Shown one piece after another: positions 56,981 to 64,000 of a stretch of 64,000 nt of DNA (position 1 is its first letter; every line of letters starts with the position of its first letter). Origin of the DNA: Agrostemma githago (taxonomy: Eukaryota; Streptophyta; Magnoliopsida; Caryophyllales; Caryophyllaceae); the NCBI GenBank assembly GCA_958450325.1, contig OY288247.1, positions 15,676,429 to 15,740,428 of the forward strand. Reading direction: 5' to 3'. The position numbers and the translations under genes are program-made. Below the pieces are notes generated by a model that searched no databases, had not been told where the DNA came from, and worked only from the letters and a program-made list of their open reading frames with translations.

Positions 56981-57386
56981 AATATCCCGGCATCTTGCCC
57001 TTTCCTTTATCCTTTGGGTCGCGTGGAGCCCGAGGTCGCCGGGGCGGGGGCGAGCGTTCCCGAATCACAAGGGGAATCTCTTTAGCTCGAACCCGTTTCT
57101 TCGACAACGGGTCTTCTGCCACAGTCTTTGGCCCATGTCGAGCCCGTACGTGCTCAGGTAGCCTATCCCGTGGGCCAAGTCGGTCCTGCACGGCTAGTTT
57201 TGGGCCCAGTCTCCTTTCTAAGTCAGTCTGGGGGCTCACTTTCCCCCGCGCACCTCTAGCACTAGACCCTTCGGCTTGAGTCGTAGTCTTCTTTTTCTGA
57301 CCCGACATTAGACGGACCATAGTTGCTGGAGTGTCACCTTCGTCTAATCCTAATTCGCCTTTCGCACAAGAACTAGAATTTCTCAA
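56979..57386 (-). CDS. Antisense ORF downstream of pol, basic and Arg/Pro-rich
   Basis: A 135-codon frame opposite to the element; a second in-frame ATG (57308-57306, MSGQKKKTTT) is the likelier start. Rich in Lys, Arg and Pro (IRERSPPPRRPRAPRDPKDK), ending KGKGKMPGY, so likely disordered and possibly nuclear. No domain recognised. Tat-lineage elements are known to carry additional antisense ORFs at this place. Upstream on the minus strand is a repeat pair (57888-58005) and a TATA-like site (about 57850), so it may have its own promoter. It could also be only the last exon of a longer gene, cut by the Helitron fragment. Confidence 0.45.
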   Translation of the reverse strand: MRNSSSCAKGELGLDEGDTPATMVRLMSGQKKKTTTQAEGSSARGARGKVSPQTDLERRLGPKLAVQDRLGPRDRLPEHVRARHGPKTVAEDPLSKKRVRAKEIPLVIRERSPPPRRPRAPRDPKDKGKGKMPGY

Positions 57387-57850
57387 ACAGATTAAAATGT
57401 TGTGGCCTTTAACAAATTAATCGACAAACAAAACACGCGAAAGTGGTACTAGCATAATTATAAATTTAGTATCGAAGTAGCATAATCGTATAATAATCCA
57501 TCGATCCCCCTCGACCCTAGCGAGAAAATTAGCTACGCATGATGATCACGAAACAACAAATCGCATACATGTAATTCATGATAAAAATTGAAGCAAATAA
57601 ATCTAACGATAAACGAACGGAAATCTAACGAACTAAACGGAGCAACAAATTGCAAATAGAGAAAATGACGATGAACTAAGCAATTCACGATGAAGATTCA
57701 TATATAAAACTGAAAATTTGCATAAACGAATTTACCGAAATCGAGTACGAGTTGAAACCGAGTGCTAGAATCCTAAGAGTCACGAGTTTTCTAATGTAAA
57801 TTTTTCTAAGTATGAAAAGTGATGTTTCCCCAATAATACTAATCCTTAGT
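57387..57850. other. AT-rich stretch, possible leader of the antisense ORF
   Basis: No frame of note on either strand. On the minus strand it would form a leader or intron between the candidate antisense promoter and the ORF. Confidence 0.35.
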
Positions 57851-58005
57851 TATACAAAATAGGCGGAAATAAAGAGGATGTGCATGTCGGCCGGCTGGCA
57901 GGCCGCCTGTCACATGCAGGGGCCGAGGCACACTTGAAAATCAAGCATAAATTCCTTTGTGTCACGCCGGCCGGCTGGCAGGCCGCCTGTCACATGCAGG
58001 CTGGC
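57850..58005 (-). promoter_or_regulatory. Candidate antisense promoter with GC-rich repeat pair
   Basis: CCGGCCGGCTGGCAGGCC followed by GCCTGTCACATGCAGG occurs at about 57888 and 57966 (78 bp apart). On the minus strand these lie about 35-110 bases upstream of TTGTATAACTAAGG. Promoter activity is inferred from the resemblance to the LTR layouts. Confidence 0.4.
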
Positions 58006-58290
58006 GCGCACAATGCTAATAAAACAAGTATTGGGCCGCTTTCCATGGCCCAATGAATCGACACTCCTCATTTCTTCTTCGCCTAAACGTCTTTAAGCAC
58101 GGGTTTTGTCTCGGGATCGTTCTTCTAACCAGATATAAGTGTAAATGGGCGTAAAGACCTGAAATCATGTAGAATCTACAAAAACACTCACTCAAAGCAA
58201 AATGTTAGAAGAAACGGCTCTAAGGAGCGCGTTTCGATCAGAAAAGACAACGGAATCGAGGGAATAAAGCTATATAAACACGACACATCA
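58006..58290. other. Junction region, no gene resolved
   Basis: Between the A1 3' region and the Helitron fragment. The exact breakpoint, near 58240-58290, cannot be fixed. Confidence 0.4.
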
Positions 58291-61200
58291 ATATCTTTCG
58301 TTGGTCAGCGTTCAACCCATCTTCTAGTTTGTCAGCATCTAAACCCAACACTTGCTCATCATAATGCTGCTCTTCTAATATAAGCCAATTTGCTGACCTG
58401 TGTATAAGTACCATGTCTGGTATCGGCAAATTTGAAAACTGTCTCAGACTCCGATTGGTTCGGTTTAGAATCATCTCTATTTCATGAAGCGCATAGTTTT
58501 GCTGTCGTTCCTAGCTCAATGATAAGTCTCCAATTCCTAGCCTTCTTCTTTGGCGGGGTAGAATGTCATCTGAATGTTTATCCCAATGTCTTTCCCACAT
58601 TGCCTTAGGGTCTAAAAGTTCACAGAACAAAAGAATGGTGACGAAAAATTCCAGTAATGGTGTCGCGGAAGAGCAGATTGCAACTTCATTAAGGGCGACA
58701 TGTCATTCATTGTCTTCGTCGAGCAAGCCCCTGGCATTGCAAGCAGCTTTGTATGTTGCGTGGACAACTCCATTTACCATTCTTATGTCCGCAAAGCATG
58801 TTGCTCCTTTCACTATATTCAACAGGAGTCGTAAGTAGTATGGTTCGCTGGAGTTGGGCGGGCCAAAATATATCCTGCCTATTTTCAGCCCCCTTTTTTT
58901 GTTGTTTTTTCACCTCTTTGCTTGGCTGAGTCAGATCCATTGAGTGGGGGAAATCGGCATAAGTTAAGAGACGTGCATCTAAGTGGTTTTTATTTGCCGC
59001 CATCCACTCTGTCAAAGTTGTTTTCGCTTCTCCAACCTTATCAAGTACTTCTTTTGGGTACTCGTCATCACCAAAGAAAACATTTTGTTCATCTTCTAAG
59101 TGAAATGTTAGTCTCTACACAGGAGGCTGTTTAAACTGTATCTCAAAATTATATAAATTCCAGCAAGCTTCCGCGACCGACAAATATCTGCAACGTAAGT
59201 ACTCTTGAATTCTATCAACTGGTTTCTCAAAAGAGATTTCACTCCTGTTTCCACTCGCGGCTTCTTGTAGAGTTGCTAGTGTCATGTCTGGTCCCTTTGA
59301 CATGTACTTGAAGAGGTATTTGATAGATCTGTGCTTATTACACCACTCTACATTCAAATGTGCTTGATATTTCACCAGAAGGTGATGATTGTAGGGGACA
59401 ACGAATCTATTGTCTAGAGTGTGCTGATTTTTCTCTACTGTCTGACCATCATTTCGCCTGCGATATATTGGATACCCGTCATTGTCCACTAAGGTTTCGT
59501 TGCAAAACTTTCTAGGGTAGTACTGCGAACACTTTTTGTCAACCGTACATGCAGATAGGTAGTTCATTCCACCACATGGACCATGAATCATGAATTGAGT
59601 AACGGTCTCAAAGCCAAGGGGGTCAGTTTCTTTGTCAGGCAGCTCAACACTAATGATGTTGTCTATGTCGTCTGATGTGGTGTGCTTATCAGCAGGGTGT
59701 AGGAATACACAAATGTGTGCATGAGGTAAACCTCTTTTTTGGAATTCGATGGTGTAAACAACTATAGAAAATGACATAAGAAGTTATAAGTATAACATAT
59801 TGCAGCAGATAGTATGTATGTACAATAATATGTTTCTAATTGAAGTTGGTGGAAGAAGACACATGTAACACATATATTTGGTGACAGGATAAAGTAGTAA
59901 AGATGAATTAGGCTGTGAATGTACTGGATGAAACTCTAACTCCAACATTTCTTTAACTTCCATTTATTCTTGATTGCAACAAATTGATGTATCATTTAGT
60001 AAACAATCATCTATCTAATGGATTAGCTTATTTTGAACCTAAAATTGGCTCATACGGTAAAGAATGTTGAACAACCTTAATATTTCCACAGAAATGTGTG
60101 TAGAATAATTTGTAGAACCTACCTGCAAGCACTCTCCCGAAGAAGTTCCTTTTTGTGATGTCGCGTATGAACTCATCAAGTTTGATCTTGAATACCCTAG
60201 CGACGATATCTGGGCGGTCTTCAGGGCGTTGCCCGGGAATGAAAGCGAGGGATTTTGTAATCTATGGCCATTGTGGGTTACATGTGAAAGTGATGAATAA
60301 ATCGGGAGGGCCTGCTCAATGACAAATAGCTAACGCATCTTGATAATTCTGGAACATGTTTTTATACCCCCATTCGAAACGAAGATGGCAGGATATAGCG
60401 CTGACCAAGTAATGTTGGCGTTGTCTCCCCACTATCAATAGCGTCTACCAGGCCACGCAAAGAATATTTTCGTATGTCTTTTTTATGTGTACGAATATAA
60501 TCGAGTAGTGTTTCTTCTACACATGTGAAAACGTCCACCATAAGCTGTTGTGTTAAATTTCCACATAAGACGAATTTCTCAACCTTCCCTTCTTTCCTGG
60601 AATCGGTAAGCATAGTACTCCCTAATTGTAACAAACTTTTTTTCCTTGTGGTGGTTCGAAGTCTCTATGCTTGATTTCAAGGGTGAATCCATCTTCACCG
60701 TATGCGAATAACATCGGGTATTGCATTGCCATAAAGCTTGGATGTAACTCAGAAAGTCGCTTCAACCTTGTACCTCGTTCATCAATAATAATGTCTTGAC
60801 AACCTTTCTCTTTGCCGTCACCATTAATTAATTAGTACAACAGCAAGTTCATCTGCACTTGGTAAGTTGTATCGTCTCCCGTCCATTTTACGATCTCCAA
60901 TTAGTCGCAACCGTACATTCTGCAGATTGCTGTCAGCTTCTCTCTTGCCATTTTACATATCTTTGCTATGGCGTTGTGCTCGTACAACATATTCGAGAGG
61001 CCTTCGACAATTAAATGATCTATTTTTTTGCTCCCTTCAACATTCAAAGAATTCATTATGTGTGTCACTTCCTGTTCATCATCGTAGAAATACAGTTGCA
61101 TTAACCTCGGCTGTTTCCCTTCTGGCGGTAGTAAAGACTCGATGTTATGGTGGTTTTCACCCCCCAATCTGAAGCAATATGGCCCAGCACCGTTGTTCAC

Positions 61201-61470
61201 AGTCTTGTCTACTTTGCCTCCCATGGATGTGAATGCAAGCAAACCATTGTAAGTGCTGATCGACCGTCTAAATATCTTTGATTTTGAACCTCTTGCTGGA
61301 TTTATCAATATTTTCAGGTATTCCGGTGGAGGCCGAAGCAAAGGTAGCTTCATTTTCTCTTTTTGACAGCAGATGCTAAATTTAGGACGCTCCTGCTTTT
61401 TCCTCCTGCCAATTGATTCCTCGATCCACAAAGTTGCACTACAGAATTCACAACTTTCGCTCGGCCCCCT
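58238..61470 (-). pseudogene. Helitron Rep/helicase gene, helicase part missing
   Basis: Minus-strand order: N-terminal zinc-finger-like RGPSESCEFCSATLWIEE (61470 down), MKLPLLRPPPEYLKILI, DGRRYNLPSADEL (about 60870), TRLKRLSELHPSFMAMQYPM (about 60750), LLGQRYILPSSF (about 60390), DLFITFTCNPQWP (about 60290). An intron 60122-59762 with GT-AG ends follows. Then comes the Rep core: TIEFQKRGLPHAHI with the HUH motif (His-Ala-His) and SIKYLFKYMSKG with the two catalytic tyrosines. Linker pieces MTEWMAANKNHLDARLLTYA (59015) and IEMILNRTNRSLR, LNADQRKI (58250) complete it. The text stops where the SF1 helicase should begin. Several stops and frameshifts. Rep nicks DNA for rolling-circle transposition; this copy cannot. 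Confidence 0.85.
59762..60122 (-). other. Intron in the Helitron Rep gene
   Basis: Minus-strand donor GCAG|GTAGGT at 60123/60122 and acceptor TTCTATAG at 59762. It separates FFGRVLA from VVYTIEFQKRG. Confidence 0.65.
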
Positions 61471-62274
61471 TGAAGACACCCACATTTTGACCGCCAGGTG
61501 TCTATAGAGTTTCCAAAAAAACACCCGATGATGATCCGACGTAAACATGACTTAATACACTTGATTTTGGACTCGGAATCAATAGTAGTTGGCACGAGCT
61601 TTTAGCGTAGTAAAAATCTCACAAAACCGACCTCAAATTCGGGCTCAGTGGGTCGTTTCCAATCAAATAAGACTAATTTGGGCCAAAGCCGTCACCAAGA
61701 GCAAAACCGTCTTTTAGCGACCGTGCCAAACCTCGGTCAAAGGCGTTTCCGAGTATAAAAATCTGTCACACCACCTCGAAAATCCAACTTGAAGTCAAAT
61801 ACTCCATAAAAATCAGCAATAAAGAAGGATTAAGCAACTAGAACTCTCTCTCAAGGACAAAACTCGATCTCTAAGGAGGTCTCCCACCCGGCTAGACCCA
61901 CTCGATCGAGTGGACCAGCTCACTCGATCGAGTGGACTCATAAAATCAGCCAAAACCGGGTGTTTTCTTCCTTTACAAGCAACCTTTTCCTATCCAAAGA
62001 CGGAATCCTATTGCATCCAAGACTACTACCTTTCCTATCCGCAACAGGAGTTTCTTCCCATCCAAGTCAGGAAACCTCTCCTATAAATACACCCCCTTGC
62101 ACACACAAAACATCAACATCGACAACATTAATAGCATCAACAATTCCCGACAATCCATCACATCAATTCGCAACCCAAAATTCTAGGTAATTTTAGGAAA
62201 ACTACACACAATATTTCCAATCCCGACACAATACAACGATTCACAACCCGGAATTCCAGCAATACTAGGCATAT
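61471..62274 (+). mobile_element. Truncated Tat LTR (family 1) inserted in the Helitron
   Basis: Starts TGAAGACACCC (one change from TGTAGACACCC) right after the Helitron coding text. It has palindromes at 61899 and 61921 (22 bp apart) and a TATA box at 62082. It is broken at 62275 by the next LTR. Only two palindromes are kept, and they lie about 148 bp from the TATA box, unlike the 27 bp in its relatives. Confidence 0.8.
61899..61934. repeat. Palindrome pair in truncated LTR
   Basis: CACTCGATCGAGTG at 61899 and 61921. Confidence 0.88.
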
Positions 62275-62660
62275 TGTAGACACCCACATTTGGTCGTTAG
62301 GTGTCTATAGCAGTTTCCAAAAAACACCCAATGATGATCGGACGTAAACGTGCTTCTACGCACTCGGATGTGGGCTCGAAACCGTTAGTTTCTAGCTTGG
62401 GCTTTTTACGGAGTACAAATCTGACAAAACCAACCTCAAATTCAGGCCCAACGGGTCGTTTTCAGCCAAATAAGACTAATTTGGATCAAAACCGACACCG
62501 AAAATAAAACCGTCTTTTGGCGACCGGGTCAAACCCCGGTCAAGGTCGTTTCCGAAACACAAAATAGTCATGCGAACATCAAAAGTCCAAACCAAATACA
62601 AGATCCACAAAAAATATCCAACCCATGGTCCAAGAATCCGGACCCTCGCTCCAGCTGACC

Positions 62661-62766
62661 CACTCGATCGAGTGTCAGCCCACTCGATCGAGTGGGCCCT
62701 CAAATAGGCCCGTCTGCGGCTGCTCTGGGCCATTCGACCGAGTCAGCAGGCCACTCGTTCGAGTAA
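62661..62766. repeat. Palindrome array upstream of TATA
   Basis: CACTCGATCGAGTG at 62661 and 62681 (20 bp apart), CATTCGACCGAGT at 62731 and CACTCGTTCGAGTAA at 62752. The last ends 27 bp before TATATAT at 62794. Confidence 0.9.
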
Positions 62767-62793
62767 CCCTAGACGGGGGAGGTAGGCATTGCC

Positions 62794-62800
62794 TATATAT
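62794..62800 (+). promoter_or_regulatory. LTR TATA box
   Basis: TATATAT, at the position of the TATA boxes of the LTRs at 8180 and 37195. Confidence 0.6.
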
Positions 62801-63178
62801 TTACCCCTTTTGCATGCAATTAATAATGATCTTTTTCACAATTTTTCACGACCCTAATCTACCTTCAAGAACCCTAATTACTATCTTCTTCAACCTAAAC
62901 CCTAGCATATAGGAATACCTCAAACCCTAAACCACCATAACTCCACCTCCATACATCTCGATACTCCCGTGCTCAAGCACAATTAAACGAGTCCCGTCCG
63001 AGAACACGAAACATGTAGGTTGAGGGTGCAACAAACCCGATTTCTTCTCTTTTCTTCTCTTCCTCTCTCGCGTCAATCATCCTCCTCTTTCCCATCTTTT
63101 TTTTCATTTTTTTAATACTAATATCGATAATATTTCTAATATTAAGACATTAAATTACTCGCTAATATCGACAATTAT

Positions 63179-64000
63179 CCATTTTTCAAAACCCGGGAAG
63201 CTACTGAATTTAAGACTTACGATTTTATTCAAAATAGCCTATTTCTAGCCGGTATGCTGCCCGAACACTTTCAAAACCTTCAAAAATCGGCCCGACGACT
63301 CGTTTTTCGATTTTCAAAATTTCGGGCCGTCCATCCGACTTTCTCGGATTTTTCTAAAAATTCAAATTTCCCTTTTCAAAACTTTCCTCTTCTTACGATT
63401 TCCCGTATTTAGTAGTGTCGGGTCTTGTCATAAGTTGTCAAAGTCCTCTAGCGTCGAAACTCCGTCGATCTTACATCACGGCTTTCCTCCCTATCCCAGT
63501 CCGCCTTATTTGTCAAGGCACGGCCCACCTACGTAGGACATACTCCTACAAAGGAAGGCCCGTTTACACACTCGAGTCCAAAAGTCTGGGGAATATCTCA
63601 CGTGGACCTTCCTACGAACAGGACTCCGCCCACCCGTCGAATCCTAAGGGAGGCCCACCTTTCACGAGTCACCCGTCTAGGTGTCCTTTCCGAGTCATTC
63701 CCTTTTCAGGCTTTTCCTTACTCGGGGGCTACCCTTCAGCAGAGCGATCAATCACGGTTGCTCTAAGGGTCATGTCTTGCACGTGTTGTCTCACGTACAC
63801 CATTTTTGAGTCAAAGATGCCACATCATCTGAGTCCTTAGTCTCACTTGGGGGCTATTGTCCGACGGAGCGATTAATCACAGTCACTCAGAGAATCGCAC
63901 CCTACACATCTGTCTTAGAGAGTCTAACCCGAGTCAAGCCTGAGTTGTCTCTCCTCCCGCACTATTTCCTATGCCTTGGTGTATTTGGGTTCTGAAGCAA
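63179..64000 (+). mobile_element. Ogre/Tat leader of a second element, runs off the window
   Basis: 63179-63710 matches the A1 leader. Beyond that are two diverged units starting CTCGGGGGCTACCCTTCAGC (63721) and CACTTGGGGGCTATTGTCCG (63845), each followed by a GAGCGATYAATCACRGT word, so the leader is repeat-bearing here. Gag would be expected past the window end. Confidence 0.7.

Larger units (their letters stand above)
37195..58200 (+). mobile_element. Element A1: Ogre/Tat-type Ty3-gypsy retrotransposon, interrupted and degraded
   Basis: 5' LTR 37195-39860, PBS 39864-39881, leader 39861-40344 plus 49636-50233 (split by an Athila-like element), gag 50234 to about 51300, pro-RT-RH-aRH-IN 51304-56610, then a 3' region to about 58.2 kb. 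Two RNase H domains between RT and IN are the hallmark of the Tat clade. No 3' LTR is seen; a Helitron fragment follows instead. The inserted target AATTT (37190-37194) lies in the TRIM LTR. Confidence 0.85.
62275..63178 (+). mobile_element. Tat LTR (family 1) 5' part, nested, joined to leader by a deletion
   Basis: Starts TGTAGACACCC and follows the A1 5' LTR to about position 900, then passes into A1-type leader sequence (…TTTCAAAACCCGGG). The remaining 1.7 kb of LTR and the PBS are missing. Includes palindromes at 62661-62766 and a TATA site at 62794. Confidence 0.8.

Overview
This is a window of nuclear genome from a flowering plant, probably a eudicot. It has one recognisable intact host gene, which is spliced and encodes an HD-Zip class I transcription factor of the HAT5/ATHB1 type. 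The rest is almost wholly plant transposable elements: Tat/Ogre-type and Athila-like Ty3-gypsy elements, a chromovirus-like solo LTR, a copia-type TRIM, Helitrons with Rep or RPA remnants, CACTA and hAT-like fragments, a LINE with RNase H, and a SINE. Nothing bacterial, organellar or viral was seen. A Caryophyllales-like source is possible but is a guess; the species cannot be fixed from this window.

Layout. 1-2565 is a minus-strand Tat-type LTR that cut a CACTA end (2566-2928). 2929-8179 is AT-rich intergenic DNA with a 5'-truncated LINE (3942-4714), a SINE (6802-6933) and a second CACTA-like end (to 7656). 8180-10648 is a solo-type LTR of the same Tat family. 10649-11480 is a hAT-like remnant split by a small LINE. 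12.1-14.9 kb is the HAT5-like gene: a candidate conserved-peptide uORF in the leader, then three coding exons. 15365-17234 is the 3' part of a minus-strand Helitron carrying a broken RPA1-like gene.

17235-34613 is one large minus-strand Tat/Ogre-like element (element C). It keeps gag, the primer-binding site and one full LTR, but has lost pol. Its long 3' region holds three tandem-repeat arrays and is split by two solo LTRs with perfect 5-bp target duplications. 35188-36228 is a long-TIR DNA transposon with a small hAT-like MITE inside. 36478-37194 is a copia-type TRIM. An Ogre-type element (A1) starts inside that TRIM at 37195: 5' LTR, PBS, leader, gag, then a pol that stays in one frame for 5.3 kb but has four stop codons. 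Its leader is split by an Athila-like non-autonomous element arranged LTR-LTR-internal-LTR (40345-49635) that keeps a 428-codon ORF. Downstream of pol lie a candidate antisense ORF, a truncated Helitron Rep gene (about 58.2-61.47 kb), and two more nested Tat LTR fragments leading into another Ogre leader at the window end.

The most striking non-gene signal is a recurring promoter layout. In at least three different LTR families, CpG-rich palindromes of 10-14 bp with a CGAYCG-like core repeat every 20-22 bp (two helical turns) just upstream of the TATA box. The same kind of array occurs inside the Athila-like element ahead of a TATA-like site.
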